From positions 1 through 44,102 of the forward strand of contig NZ_LPXN01000102.1 in NCBI RefSeq assembly GCF_001618175.1: 44,102 nt of DNA. Reading direction: 5' to 3'. The translations under genes and the position numbers were made by a program. Shown here piece by piece: positions 8,541-17,256 of the stretch (its first letter is position 1; every line of letters begins with the position of its first letter). A model generated the notes under the pieces. The model did not search any database and was not told where the DNA came from. It saw only the letters and a list, made by a program, of their open reading frames with translations. This DNA comes from Oceanibaculum pacificum. GTDB taxonomy: Bacteria > Pseudomonadota > Alphaproteobacteria > Oceanibaculales > Oceanibaculaceae.

Positions 8541-9709
8541 ACGGCATCGATTCCATCCTGATCGAGCTGGGGGCGGACAGCACCCGGATCGCCCTGCTGC
8601 GCAATGGCGAGCTGATCGAATTGCTGGTCGAGCGCGCTGGCCATGAAAGCCGGCTGGGCTGGATATTCCTCGGCCGCGTCGCGGAGGTCGTCAAGCCGCT
8701 GAACGCCGCCTTTGTTGATATCGGCCAGACACCGCCGGCCTTTCTGTCCGGCGCGGCGGCGCATTGGCTGCATCCCGATGTCAGCGCCGACACGCCCATC
8801 GGGCGCAGCGTGACCGAAGGGGCCGCCGTGCTGGTGCAGCAGGTGAAGGATGCCCAGGGCGACGCCAAGGGCGCGGCCGTGACCGCCGATATCTCGCTGG
8901 CCGGCACGCATCTGGTCTTCACCCCGCGCCGGCCGGGAATCGCCGTGTCGCGGAAGATACCTGACAAGGCGGAGCGCGCGCGGCTGCGCCAGACGGTGCT
9001 CGATTGTCCGTTGCCGGCGCAGGCCGGACTGGTCGTGCGCACCTCCGCCCAGGGCGCCGACGCGGCGGCGCTGCGGGCTGAGCTGACCGGCCTGCTGGCG
9101 CGCTGGCAGGGGCTGCTGGACAAGGCCGCCGCCCTCCAGCCCCCGGCGGTGCTGGACCGGCCGCCGGGGCTGCTGGAGCGGCTGCTGGGGGAGATCGCCG
9201 ACGATTGCGCCATCCGCGCTGAGCTGACTGGCTTCACCCGCGCCCGGCGCTATGCCGAGGCGCACCGACCGGCGCTGCTGGAAAGCCTGTCGCAGCATCG
9301 CGGCCCGACATCTCTGTTCGCCGCCGAAGGGGTGGAGGAGCAGATTGCCGCCGCGCTGGAGCGCCGCGTGCCGCTGCCCGGCGGCGGCGAGCTGGTGATC
9401 GACCCGACCGAGGCGCTGGTCGCCATCGATGTGAACAGCGGCGGCCGCGCGCCGCGCGAGGCCGCCTTCGCGGCGGTTGGCCCGGTGGCGCGGCAGATCT
9501 GCCTGCGCGCGCTCTCCGGCCTTATCCTGGCCGATTTTCCCCGGCTCGACGCCAGGGCCGACCGCGCGCGCCTGCTGGACGCGCTGCGCCAGGCCGTGGC
9601 CGGCGACCGCGTGCCGGTGCAGGTGCTGGGCTATACAAATGGCGGCCTGGTCGAGCTGATCCGCCCGCGCGACCGCGACACGCTGGCCGAACAGCTCGCC
9701 AAAGGTTGA
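8522..9709 (+). CDS. Ribonuclease E/G family protein (short form)
   Basis: A 395-residue RNase E/G catalytic core that cleaves single-stranded RNA. An S1-like domain starts near residue 38 ('GWIFLGRVAEVVKPLNAAFVDIG'), a 5'-sensor-type 'GLVVRTSAQG' lies near residue 170, and the metal-binding aspartates are Asp303 in 'VAIDVNSGG' and Asp338 in 'LADFPRLD'; 303 matches the E. coli RNase E number. The protein stops right after 'RPRDRDTLAEQ', where family members normally carry the CPxC zinc-link, which is absent, as are the small domain and any degradosome scaffold. Start chosen at the ATG overlapping maf. Position next to maf and yacG is a familiar alphaproteobacterial order. Confidence 0.9.
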   Translation: MPGAGLNGIDSILIELGADSTRIALLRNGELIELLVERAGHESRLGWIFLGRVAEVVKPLNAAFVDIGQTPPAFLSGAAAHWLHPDVSADTPIGRSVTEGAAVLVQQVKDAQGDAKGAAVTADISLAGTHLVFTPRRPGIAVSRKIPDKAERARLRQTVLDCPLPAQAGLVVRTSAQGADAAALRAELTGLLARWQGLLDKAAALQPPAVLDRPPGLLERLLGEIADDCAIRAELTGFTRARRYAEAHRPALLESLSQHRGPTSLFAAEGVEEQIAAALERRVPLPGGGELVIDPTEALVAIDVNSGGRAPREAAFAAVGPVARQICLRALSGLILADFPRLDARADRARLLDALRQAVAGDRVPVQVLGYTNGGLVELIRPRDRDTLAEQLAKG

Positions 9710-9781
9710 CGGGGTGGATTGACGGGGCAGCCCGGGGCGCTTATCTCGACCGCTCACGTACCGGAACCCGAGCGATCCGCC

Positions 9782-10000
9782 ATGGCCGAAATCCACCATC
9801 TGCCGAGCCGCCGCCGCAAGCCCGGCTGCCCGATCTGCGGCAAGCCATCGGCCGAGAAGAACCGGCCTTTCTGCTCCCCGCGCTGCCACCGGATCGATCT
9901 GGGCCGCTGGCTTGGCGACACCTACCGCATCCCGACCGACGAGGAGCCCGACGAAGCCGACCTCCTCGCCGCCGCCCGCGAGCGCGACAGCGAATCCTGA
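9782..10000 (+). CDS. yacG: DNA gyrase inhibitor YacG, zinc-binding
   Basis: A 72-residue YacG protein. The zinc site is Cys16-x2-Cys19 and Cys31-x3-Cys35, in 'GCPICGK' and 'RPFCSPRCHRIDLG'; the 'IDLGRWLG' and acidic tail are family traits. YacG binds GyrB and blocks gyrase DNA binding. The ATG at 9782 is preferred over a TTG at 9719 because the extra residues have no family match. It follows the RNase gene closely and precedes tRNA-Phe. Confidence 0.92.
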   Translation: MAEIHHLPSRRRKPGCPICGKPSAEKNRPFCSPRCHRIDLGRWLGDTYRIPTDEEPDEADLLAAARERDSES

Positions 10001-10035
10001 TATGACACTTTAAGTATCGTCCGGCCCGGAAAGTG

Positions 10036-10065
10036 TTGGACAGGCCGCCGGGAATTTCCTATAAG
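10036..10065 (+). promoter_or_regulatory. Probable tRNA-Phe promoter
   Basis: TTGGAC (10036-10041), an 18-bp spacer and TATAAG (10060-10065) give a good sigma-70-type promoter ending 21 bp before the tRNA, consistent with a short leader. Confidence 0.5.
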
Positions 10066-10086
10066 CCAGACCGCTCAGCGCCTTAA

Positions 10087-10162
10087 GCCCAGGTAGCTCA
10101 GTTGGTAGAGCATGCGACTGAAAATCGCAGTGTCGGTGGTTCGAATCCGCCCCTGGGCACCA
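10087..10162 (+). tRNA. tRNA-Phe (GAA)
   Basis: A complete 76-nt cloverleaf including encoded CCA. Acceptor arms GCCCAGG and CCTGGGC pair fully; the D-arm has AGCTCAGTTGGTAGAGC, the T-loop is GTTCGAATC, and the anticodon at 10120-10122 is GAA in loop CTGAAAA. A single tRNA, with no duplicated 3' end found further along. Confidence 0.98.
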
Positions 10163-10292
10163 TTCTCCTTCAATGGCCGGCTGTAGCGCATTTCCCTTCG
10201 GTGCGATCTTCACGTCCTTGTGTAGCGGTCCGGTCTGGACTTGTGGCTGGCGTCTATCCAGACTTGTTGCAATTCTCTAGGCGGGAGGCGGC

Positions 10293-10763
10293 ATGCGGCG
10301 GATTGTTCTGGCTGCGGTTACGCATGGGGCGGCGGTTGTTCTGGGGTTTGCCCTTGGCGTCTATTTCCTGCCGGTGTTGACCGCGCCGGACTCGCCAACC
10401 GCGGAAAATTTGCAGGGAAGCGCGCAAGGCGCGCTGTTCGCGGCAGACTTCACGCGCGACCTTAGGGGCAGCGACCTGCTGCATTGGGGCGAGGGGCGGA
10501 TCAGCGTGACCGCGACGCAGATCGTGCATGAAGGCCGCCTGGCGCCCGGCCCGGATTACAAGCTCTATCTGGTAAAGGAATTCGTCGCGCATGAGGATGA
10601 ATTCCTGCCGGTCAAATCCGCCGCCCGGCGGATCGGCGACGTGAAGAGCTTCGACGGTTTCATCCTGGACCTGCCCGCAGGCATTGACCCGGCCGATTAC
10701 ACCACCGTGCTGGTCTGGTGCGAAGCCTTCTCGGAATTCATCACCGCCGCGCGCTATCGCTGA
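10293..10763 (+). CDS. DM13 domain protein, membrane-anchored
   Basis: A 156-residue protein with an N-terminal membrane segment (residues about 5-27, likely an uncleaved anchor or signal) and a DM13 domain over residues 45-155. Domain signs are 'GSDLLHWGEGRISVT', 'GPDYKLYLVKEFV', 'IGDVKSFDGFILDLPAGIDPADYTTVLVWCEAFSEF' in parts, including the conserved near-terminal Cys (VWCEAF). DM13 domains are proposed redox or electron-transfer modules in the periplasm; the function is not established. Start has GGGAGG upstream. Followed 57 bp later by the otsB-like gene. Confidence 0.85.
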   Translation: MRRIVLAAVTHGAAVVLGFALGVYFLPVLTAPDSPTAENLQGSAQGALFAADFTRDLRGSDLLHWGEGRISVTATQIVHEGRLAPGPDYKLYLVKEFVAHEDEFLPVKSAARRIGDVKSFDGFILDLPAGIDPADYTTVLVWCEAFSEFITAARYR

Positions 10764-10819
10764 CGCGGGGTGAATCGCCGATGGCGGGAAACTTTTCCCG
10801 TCCCGAGCGTTCTATCAGC

Positions 10820-11578
10820 ATGAACCTACAGAATTCGGCGCGACGGATGGCGATGTGCGACCTCGACGGCTTCCGCCTGACGGAAGACGACGCCTTGTTT
10901 ATCGATTTCGACGGCACGCTGGCCGAGATCGGCGACGATCCCAATGCGATCCGGCTTGATGCTTGTGCGGCGCTGGCGCTGACGGCGCTCGCGGCGCGCC
11001 TGGGCGGTGCGGTGGCGATCCTGAGTGGGCGGGATATACGCGACCTCGCCGCCCGCACACCCGATGGCGTGTGGCGGGCCGGCGGACATGGGCTGGAAGT
11101 GATCGCGCCTGGGTGGACGCCGGCTGAACGACCTGACCCGCTGCCCGATAGCGTCCTGGCCCCGATGCAGGCGGTCGCCATATCGCACCCAGGCGTAAGG
11201 CTGGAGCTGAAAGGGCCGGTGGCCGCCTTGCATTACCGCGCCGCGCCCAAGGCGGAGGAAGCCTGCCTGCAAGCCGCCCAGAAGGCGGCGTCCTCGGCGT
11301 CGGGCCTGGTGTTCCAGCCCGGCAAGATGGTGGTGGAGGTAAAACCGGCCACCGCGCATAAGGGTCGGGCGCTGCGACGGTTGATGGACCGGTCGCCCTT
11401 CGCCGGCCGCCGGCCGGTCATGCTGGGCGACGACACGACGGATGAGGACGCCATCCAGGCGGCCCAGTTACTGGGCGGTATCGGCGTGAAGGTGGGGGAG
11501 GGCGGCAGCGCCGCCCGGCTGCGGACGCCCGATCCGGCCGCGGTGCGGGATTGGCTGGCGCGCGAGGCAATACACTAG
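10820..11578 (+). CDS. otsB: Trehalose-6-phosphate phosphatase
   Basis: A 252-residue HAD-superfamily phosphatase that converts trehalose 6-phosphate to trehalose, a compatible solute. Motif I is 'LFIDFDGTLAEI' (nucleophile Asp in DFDGT), 'AILSGRDIRDL' follows, then 'WRAGGHGLEV', 'HKGRALRRLM' with motif III Lys, and motif IV 'MLGDDTTDEDAI'. The start is uncertain: ATGs at 10781, 10820 and 10850 are all in frame with weak ribosome binding sites. The partner synthase otsA is not in this window, so it must lie elsewhere or be missing. Confidence 0.9.
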   Translation: MNLQNSARRMAMCDLDGFRLTEDDALFIDFDGTLAEIGDDPNAIRLDACAALALTALAARLGGAVAILSGRDIRDLAARTPDGVWRAGGHGLEVIAPGWTPAERPDPLPDSVLAPMQAVAISHPGVRLELKGPVAALHYRAAPKAEEACLQAAQKAASSASGLVFQPGKMVVEVKPATAHKGRALRRLMDRSPFAGRRPVMLGDDTTDEDAIQAAQLLGGIGVKVGEGGSAARLRTPDPAAVRDWLAREAIH

Positions 11579-11667
11579 ACGCGGCGTCGGACGAAACTAG
11601 ATACTATTTTATCGTTCCCCCCCAGGCGTCGTGCTCTCGCGGCGCCTCTTTCACGTGAGCACCGACG

Positions 11668-12927
11668 ATGAGCCAGGCTGTCCGCACCCCGCATGCCCGC
11701 AGCCTGAAGGGGCTGGACTGGGCCAATCTGTTCCTGGCCGATGTGCGCGACGGCGTCGGGCCGTTCCTCGGTATCTATCTGCTGGCCAGCCATGATTGGG
11801 ACGCGGCGGGAATCGGTGTGGCGATGGCCGCGATGGGGCTGGCCTCGGTGATCACCCAGACGCCGGCCGGCGCCCTGATCGATTCGACCCGGCGGAAGCG
11901 GCTGCTGATGGCGCTGGCGACGGCGGTCGTCGGCGTGAGCTGCATCCTCATGACCATCCCGGCCTTCGTGAATATCTACGCCATCGTCGCCTTCCAGGCG
12001 CTGATGGGCATGGCGGCGGCCATCCTGATGCCTGGCCTGGCGGCGATCACGCTGGGCATGGTCGGCTTCAAGCGCTATCCGGGGCGGCAGGGTCGCAACG
12101 AGATGTTCAACCATGCCGGCAACGCCGCCTCGGCGATCCTGGCCGGCGTGCTGGGCTACCTGCTGTCGCCGGAATGGGTGTTCTTCGCCGTCGCCCTGTT
12201 CGCGGTGGCCAGCATCGTGTCGATCCTGGCGATCCGCGAGGACGACATCGACCATGAGCTGGCGCGCGCCGCGCCGGAATCGGCCGATAAGGAGCATCCG
12301 AAGACCGCCGGCCTGCTGACCGTGCTGGCCGACCGGCGGCTGCTGATGTTCGCGATCTCCGTCGTGCTGTTCCATTTCGCCAATGCGGCGATGATGCCGG
12401 TGGTCGGCCAGTACATGGCCTCCAGCGCGCCGGAGGGGGCGACCTTGTATATGTCGGCCTGCATCGTGGTGGCGCAGCTGGTGATGATCCCGATGGCGAA
12501 GTTCGCCGGCCGTTATTGCGAGATATGGGGCCGCAAGCCAGTGTTCCTGCTGGCCTTCGCCGCGCTGCCGGTTCGCGGGCTGCTCTATACCGTCAGCGAC
12601 GATCCGGCCTGGCTGATCGCGGTGCAGACGCTGGACGGCATCGGTGCCGGTATTTTCGGCGTGGTCTGGCTGGTGATGTGCGCCGACCTGACGCGCGGCA
12701 CTGGGCGCTATAATGTGACCGTGGGGGCCATCGCCACGGCGCACGCCATCGGCGCATCGGCCAGCAATGTGGTCACCGGCTTCGTTGTCGCCGCCACCAG
12801 CTATGCCGGCGGCTTCACCTTCCTGGCCGGGGCGGCCGCGGTGGGGTTGGTGTTTTTCTGGACCATGGTGGGCGAGACCAAGCCCAGCGCCGAGGAAGAG
12901 CCGGCGCCGGCGGCGCAGCCGGCATGA
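11668..12927 (+). CDS. MFS transporter
   Basis: A 419-residue major facilitator with about twelve hydrophobic segments. The loop after the second segment, 'GALIDSTRRKRLL' (residues about 68-80), is the MFS motif A region, and 'GYLLSPEWVFF' closes the first half; a polar linker around residues 195-215 separates the halves. It ends in a Pro/Ala-rich acidic tail. Substrate cannot be inferred; drug/H+ antiport is common for such proteins. It is convergent with the flavin reductase gene; only one base separates the two stop codons. Confidence 0.88.
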   Translation: MSQAVRTPHARSLKGLDWANLFLADVRDGVGPFLGIYLLASHDWDAAGIGVAMAAMGLASVITQTPAGALIDSTRRKRLLMALATAVVGVSCILMTIPAFVNIYAIVAFQALMGMAAAILMPGLAAITLGMVGFKRYPGRQGRNEMFNHAGNAASAILAGVLGYLLSPEWVFFAVALFAVASIVSILAIREDDIDHELARAAPESADKEHPKTAGLLTVLADRRLLMFAISVVLFHFANAAMMPVVGQYMASSAPEGATLYMSACIVVAQLVMIPMAKFAGRYCEIWGRKPVFLLAFAALPVRGLLYTVSDDPAWLIAVQTLDGIGAGIFGVVWLVMCADLTRGTGRYNVTVGAIATAHAIGASASNVVTGFVVAATSYAGGFTFLAGAAAVGLVFFWTMVGETKPSAEEEPAPAAQPA

Positions 12928-12928
12928 G

Positions 12929-13558
12929 CTATTCCTGCCGGGCCTTCCATTCGGCATAGGTCGGGCGCGGCAGCTCGAACTGGTCGCCGGTGCGGCAATA
13001 GAGCGTGCCGAACAGCCGGCCGACCGGGCGATATTGCGCGGTGTCCACCCGCAGCGTGTCGGGGTCGATCAGCCCGTCGCGCACATGCATCGTCAGCACC
13101 TTGCCGATGACGATCTGCCGGCCGGGGCTGACCTGAACCATGGCGATGCGCTCGCACTCGAACGCCACCGGGGCCTCGGCGATGCGCATCGGGGCAACCC
13201 GGTCGGAGGGCACCAGCGTCAGCCCGGCGGCGGCGGCCTCGCTGAGGCCGCGGGGAAATTCGGCGGCGCATAGATCCATCGCCTCGGCGATGCCCTCGTC
13301 GACGGTATGGACGACATACTGGCCGCTGCGCTGGATGTTGACCGTGGTGTCCTTCAGCGAACCGTCGGCCTTCTCCTGCAAGCCCAGCACCAGGGTCGGC
13401 GGGTTCTCGCCCATCGTGTTGAAGAAGCTGTAGGGCGCGGCGTTCTGATTGCCGTGTTCGTCCGCCGTGGCGACCAGCGCGATCGGGCGCGGCACCACGG
13501 TGGCGGCGAGCAGCTTGTACTGAAGCGTGGGCTCCAGCGCGTCGAGCTGGAACTTCAT
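12929..13558 (-). CDS. Flavin reductase-like (FMN-binding split barrel) protein
   Basis: A 209-residue flavin reductase-like protein. It starts with 'YKLLAATVVPRPIALVATADEHGNQNAAPYSFFN' in parts: the PRPIAL and NxAPYSFF patterns (residues about 22-48) are the FMN-binding signature of this family, which uses NAD(P)H to reduce FMN/FAD or carries FMN itself. The C-terminal ~40 residues carry 'YRPVGRLFGTLYCRTGDQFELPRPTYAEW', typical of the DIM6/NTAB group. Its ATG overlaps the stop of the upstream carbamoylase gene (ATGA), so the two are translationally coupled. Confidence 0.88.
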   Translation of the reverse strand: MKFQLDALEPTLQYKLLAATVVPRPIALVATADEHGNQNAAPYSFFNTMGENPPTLVLGLQEKADGSLKDTTVNIQRSGQYVVHTVDEGIAEAMDLCAAEFPRGLSEAAAAGLTLVPSDRVAPMRIAEAPVAFECERIAMVQVSPGRQIVIGKVLTMHVRDGLIDPDTLRVDTAQYRPVGRLFGTLYCRTGDQFELPRPTYAEWKARQE

Positions 13559-14484
13559 TCCGGCGGCAGCTCAACGCCGGTCTGTGCGGTGATGCGGCCG
13601 TAATGCTCGATCCGGCGGTGCCGCGCGAAGTCGAAGATGGTGGCCTTGCCGAACTTGGTGGCGTCCAGATCGCAGGCATGCACCAGCAGTTCGTCATCCT
13701 CGGTCGTTGCCTCGGCGACGATCTCGCCGTTCGGGTCGACGATCAGGCTGCCGCCGATCAGCGGGAAGCCGTCCTCGTTCCCGGCCTTGGCGACGGCGGC
13801 GACCCAGGTGGAATTCTGGTACGCGCCGGCCTGCACCGACAGCCGGTTGTGGAACAGCCGCTTTTCCGGCCCTTCATCGGCTTTCTGCGAATTCACCGAC
13901 GGCGTGTTGTAGCCCAGCAGCACCATTTCCACGCCCTGCAGGCCCATGACGCGGTAGGTCTCCGGCCAGCGGCGGTCGTTGCAGATGCACATGCCGAACA
14001 GCCCGCCCTCGGTGCGCCAGACCGGGAAACCGGTGTCGCCCGGCTCGAAATAGCGCTTCTCCAGATGCTGGAAGGCGCGGCTGGTGTCGAATTCGGAATG
14101 GCCGGGCAGGTGGGTCTTGCGGTATTTGCCGACGATCTTGCCGGTCCGGTCGACCAGGATGCAGGTGTTGAAGTGCCGGCCTTCCGGCGTCAACTCGGCA
14201 TAGCCGAAGCTCATCGCCATGCCGTATTCCTTGGCCCGCTCGAACAGCGGCAGGGTCGCTGCGTTCGGCATCTCGCGCTCGAACCAGGCATCGACCTCGG
14301 CCTGATCCTCCATGTACCAGCGGGGGAAGAAAGTGGTCAGCGCCAGCTCCGGATACAGGATCATGGTGGCGCCCTTGGCCTTCGCCTGATCCATCAGCTC
14401 CAGCATGCGGGCGACGACGTGCTGGCGGCTTTCGGCGCGCTGGATCGGCCCCAACTGCGCGGCGGCGAGGGTGACGATACGCAT
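13555..14484 (-). CDS. N-carbamoyl-D-amino-acid hydrolase (nitrilase superfamily)
   Basis: A 309-residue amidohydrolase closely patterned on the Agrobacterium D-carbamoylase, which cleaves N-carbamoyl-D-amino acids to the D-amino acid, CO2 and ammonia in hydantoin use. The catalytic triad is Glu46 ('LYPELALTTFFPRW'), Lys123 ('KYRKTHLPGH') and Cys168 ('MCICNDRRWPE'). 'FQHLEKRYFEPGD' and 'SVQAGAYQNSTW' are also shared. Start has a strong AAGGAGAG site. It is coupled to the flavin reductase gene. A hydantoinase-type hyuA/hyuB pair lies 17 kb away, so a functional link is possible but not shown. Confidence 0.93.
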   Translation of the reverse strand: MRIVTLAAAQLGPIQRAESRQHVVARMLELMDQAKAKGATMILYPELALTTFFPRWYMEDQAEVDAWFEREMPNAATLPLFERAKEYGMAMSFGYAELTPEGRHFNTCILVDRTGKIVGKYRKTHLPGHSEFDTSRAFQHLEKRYFEPGDTGFPVWRTEGGLFGMCICNDRRWPETYRVMGLQGVEMVLLGYNTPSVNSQKADEGPEKRLFHNRLSVQAGAYQNSTWVAAVAKAGNEDGFPLIGGSLIVDPNGEIVAEATTEDDELLVHACDLDATKFGKATIFDFARHRRIEHYGRITAQTGVELPPE

Positions 14485-14625
14485 GACCTTCTCTCCTTGT
14501 TAGGCTTCCTTACATCTTCACATAGCGCAGAAGCGGGCATTGGGATAGGGCCAGATTTCCCGCGATTCCGATCCCGTGCCTGTGCTTTATTGAGGCTATT
14601 GCACGGTCTCGCGGCGAGGAAGCGG

Positions 14626-16440
14626 ATGGACGGTCTGGTCTTGCAGGTGGTGACGTTCCTGGCGGCGGCTATCGTCGCGCCGGCCCTGTTCAAGCGGCTG
14701 GGGTTCGGCTCGGTCGTCGGCTATCTGTGCGCCGGCATCGCCATCGGCCCGTCGGGAATGGCCGTATTCGACGATGCCGAGGGGGTGATGGATGTCGCCC
14801 AGCTTGGCGTTGTGCTGCTGCTGTTCGTCATCGGGCTGGACACCAGGCTGTCGCGGCTGATCGAGATGCGCGGCGAAATCCTCAGTCTCGGCGTGGGCCA
14901 GGTGGTGCTGACCACGGTGGCCGTCGCGACCATCGCCATGTGGACCGGGTACGATCTCACCACGGCGCTGCTGGTGGGTTTCGCCCTGTCGCTGTCCGGC
15001 ACGGCGGTCGCCTTGCAGATATTGGAGGATCGCGGGGATTTGCCGAAGCGCTATGGCCAGCGCAGTTTCGCGGTGATGCTGACGCAGGACATGCTGACCG
15101 TGCCGGTGCTGGCGCTGGTGCCGATCCTGTTTCTGTCCGGCGGTTCGGCCGGCCTGACCGGCGATCCGCTGCTGGATGCCGCGCTGGCGCTGGCGGTGGT
15201 GGCCGGCATCGTGCTGGCCGGGTTCTATCTGCTGGACCCGCTGTTCCGGATCATCGCCTCCTCCGGCGTGCGCGAGGTGATGACCGCTGCCGCCCTGCTG
15301 GTTGTGCTGGGGGCGGCGCTGGCGGCCGCCGCCGTCGGCATCTCGATGGCGCTGGGCGCGTTCCTGGCCGGCGTGATGCTGGCCGAATCCTCCTACCGCC
15401 ACCAGATCCGCGCCGATGTGGAGCCGTTTCGCGGGCTGCTGCTGGCGCTGTTCTTCATGAGCATCGGCATGATCGTCGATCTGCGCGCGGTGCTGGTCGA
15501 TTCCGCCGTGCTGGCCGTGCTGCTGCCGGCCTATCTGGTGGTGAAGATCGCGGTGGCTGCGCTGCTGGCCTGGGCCTTGTGCTCGCCGCGCATCGAGGCG
15601 CTGCGTATCGGCTTGGTGCTGGCGTCGGCCGGCGAGTTCGCCTTCGTGCTGCTGCCGATGATCGCCGGGGCCGGCCTGCTGTCGGCGGAGATTGCCGGCC
15701 ATCTGATCGCCCTGTCGGCGCTATCGATGATCGTCGTGCCGCCGCTGGCCGCGCTGGGCGAGCGGTTCCTGAAGCGGCGTCGACCGGCGAGCGCCAAGCC
15801 AGCCGAGGATTTCGACGGCGCGGGCGGCTCGATCCTGGTGATCGGCTTCGGCCGCGTCGGCCAGATCGCCTCCCAGGTGCTGCTGTCGAGCGGGGTGGCG
15901 ACGACGATGCTCGACGTCAATCCCGACCGCATCAAGGCGGCCGCCCGGTTCGGCTTCAAGGTCTATTACGGCGACGGGCGGCGCGCCGACGTGCTGACCG
16001 CCGCCGGGGCCAGCGAGGCGAGGGTGATCCTGGTATGCGTCGGCGAGGCGAACATATCGCTGCAAATCTGCAAGGCGTTGCGCATCCAGTGTCCGCACAG
16101 CCGTATCTACGCCACCGCCTATGACCGGGTGCACGCCATTGCGCTGATGGAGGCTGGCGTGGATTACCAGCTGCGCGAAACCTTCGACGCGGCGGTGATC
16201 GTCGGTCGCGAGGCGCTGGTGGCGGCCGGCGTGGAGCCGGAGCGGGCCGCCGAGGTGGAAGCCGATGTGCGCGAGCGCGACGCCGCGCGGCTGGAACTGC
16301 AACGTCTGCGCGGCATCGAGGCCGGGGCCGATTTGATGCACCAGAAGACCATGCAGCCCGAACCGCTGAAACAGCCCGACCGCACCGAGGAGCCGGTGGA
16401 CCTTACCGGCGAGCAGACGACGGTGCGGCAGACGGCTTGA
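14626..16440 (+). CDS. CPA2 family monovalent cation:proton antiporter (Kef/Ybal type)
   Basis: A 604-residue inner-membrane protein. Residues 1-380 hold about twelve hydrophobic segments of the Na+/H+ exchanger fold ('GYLCAGIAIGPSGMAVF', 'LLLFVIGLDTRLSRL', 'GFALSLSGTAVALQIL', 'FFMSIGMIVDL'). A TrkA-N (RCK) domain follows from about residue 398: 'ILVIGFGRVGQ' nucleotide loop, 'MLDVNPDRI' acidic strand end and 'YGDGRRADVL'. It ends in a charged tail, perhaps coiled coil. It should export K+ or Na+ in exchange for protons under ligand control. GAGGA precedes the ATG at 14626; the much longer upstream frame runs over the carbamoylase gene on the opposite strand. Confidence 0.92.
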   Translation: MDGLVLQVVTFLAAAIVAPALFKRLGFGSVVGYLCAGIAIGPSGMAVFDDAEGVMDVAQLGVVLLLFVIGLDTRLSRLIEMRGEILSLGVGQVVLTTVAVATIAMWTGYDLTTALLVGFALSLSGTAVALQILEDRGDLPKRYGQRSFAVMLTQDMLTVPVLALVPILFLSGGSAGLTGDPLLDAALALAVVAGIVLAGFYLLDPLFRIIASSGVREVMTAAALLVVLGAALAAAAVGISMALGAFLAGVMLAESSYRHQIRADVEPFRGLLLALFFMSIGMIVDLRAVLVDSAVLAVLLPAYLVVKIAVAALLAWALCSPRIEALRIGLVLASAGEFAFVLLPMIAGAGLLSAEIAGHLIALSALSMIVVPPLAALGERFLKRRRPASAKPAEDFDGAGGSILVIGFGRVGQIASQVLLSSGVATTMLDVNPDRIKAAARFGFKVYYGDGRRADVLTAAGASEARVILVCVGEANISLQICKALRIQCPHSRIYATAYDRVHAIALMEAGVDYQLRETFDAAVIVGREALVAAGVEPERAAEVEADVRERDAARLELQRLRGIEAGADLMHQKTMQPEPLKQPDRTEEPVDLTGEQTTVRQTA

Positions 16441-16476
16441 GAGTTCTGGGCTGCCGCCCTGTCCTTCGAGACGCCG

Positions 16477-17256
16477 CTACCCCTTGCCGCCATGCGGGAA
16501 GAGCGAGCGGCCGATATAGCCGGCAACGTCGCGCAGGGCCTCGCCCAGCCGGTCGATCTGCTCGGGCGTGTGCTGGCCCTGGATGGCGATGCCGCTTATG
16601 CCGAACCGGGGGTGGCCGTTATGGTCGGTCACCACGCTGGCGATGGTGGTGATGCCGCGATAGAGATTGCCGACATCCTTGGTCCAGCCCTTGCGGCCGG
16701 CCTCCGCCACCTCGGCCTCGAAATCCTCGAAGCTGGGCGGGTTCTGCCAGCGCAGCGTGGTGAAGCGCCGGCGCAGCTCCGCCGAGGGCAGGCGCAGATG
16801 CGCCGCCACGCAGCGCCCGACCGCGCCGATCAGCGCCGGCAGGCGTGAGCCGACGCGCATGTCGACGCGGACCACATGCTCGCCATAGGCCCGATCCAGC
16901 ACGACGATGTGCCCGTCCTCGGTGATCCGCCAGAGTGCTATCAGCATGCCATGATTGAGCGCCAGCCGCTCGATCTCCGGGCGGATCAGATCGAGATAGG
17001 AGCTGCCGATCATGCCGATGGCCAACTCGGAGACGGCGAGGCCCAGGCTGTAGGTCTTGTCGGTCTCGCTGAAGCTGACGAAGCGCCCGCGCGCCATGGT
17101 GCGCAGAATGCTGAAGCAGGTGCTGGGGCTGATGCCCGTGGCCCGGGCGATGGCGGCCACGCCCTGCGGGCCGGGAACGCCGGCCAGATGCTGCAATATC
17201 CGCATCGCATGCACCACCGCGCCGACCTCGCGCTGCTTTTCAGGATCGGATTTCAT
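16477..17256 (-). CDS. IclR family transcriptional regulator
   Basis: A 259-residue IclR-type regulator. The winged HTH occupies residues about 10-68 ('GVAAIARATGISPSTCFSILRTM' in parts as recognition helix), and the effector domain spans residues 80-255 with 'YGEHVVRVDMRVGSRLPALIGAVGRCVAAHL' type residues. IclR proteins usually control adjacent catabolic genes. It is divergent from the DUF35-thiolase-acyl-CoA cluster across a 214-bp AT-rich gap holding a long palindrome, and so is the likely regulator of that cluster. Effector is unknown. Confidence 0.93.
   Translation of the reverse strand: MKSDPEKQREVGAVVHAMRILQHLAGVPGPQGVAAIARATGISPSTCFSILRTMARGRFVSFSETDKTYSLGLAVSELAIGMIGSSYLDLIRPEIERLALNHGMLIALWRITEDGHIVVLDRAYGEHVVRVDMRVGSRLPALIGAVGRCVAAHLRLPSAELRRRFTTLRWQNPPSFEDFEAEVAEAGRKGWTKDVGNLYRGITTIASVVTDHNGHPRFGISGIAIQGQHTPEQIDRLGEALRDVAGYIGRSLFPHGGKG

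Noticed and set aside
9719-9781. Upstream TTG start for yacG
   Set aside because: The added residues do not match the family and no ribosome binding site favours it.
10233-10263. GTCTGGA/TCCAGAC inverted repeat downstream of tRNA-Phe
   Set aside because: 7-bp arms with a 17-nt gap and no supporting context; could be chance.
10087-10300. tRNA-Phe as an integration site for a mobile island
   Set aside because: No integrase and no repeat of the tRNA 3' end were found downstream; following genes look ordinary in composition.
10785-10798. GGGAA-ACTT-TTCCC hairpin as terminator of the DM13 gene
   Set aside because: Only a 5-bp stem without T-tract and possibly inside the otsB frame.
14574-14606. 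CCGTGC/GCACGG inverted repeat before the antiporter gene
   Set aside because: Arms are short with a 21-nt gap; no riboswitch-like features seen.
13603-14625. N-terminal extension of the Kef-type antiporter frame by 341 codons
   Set aside because: It runs antisense over the carbamoylase gene, whereas a GAGGA site and the membrane domain start at 14626.
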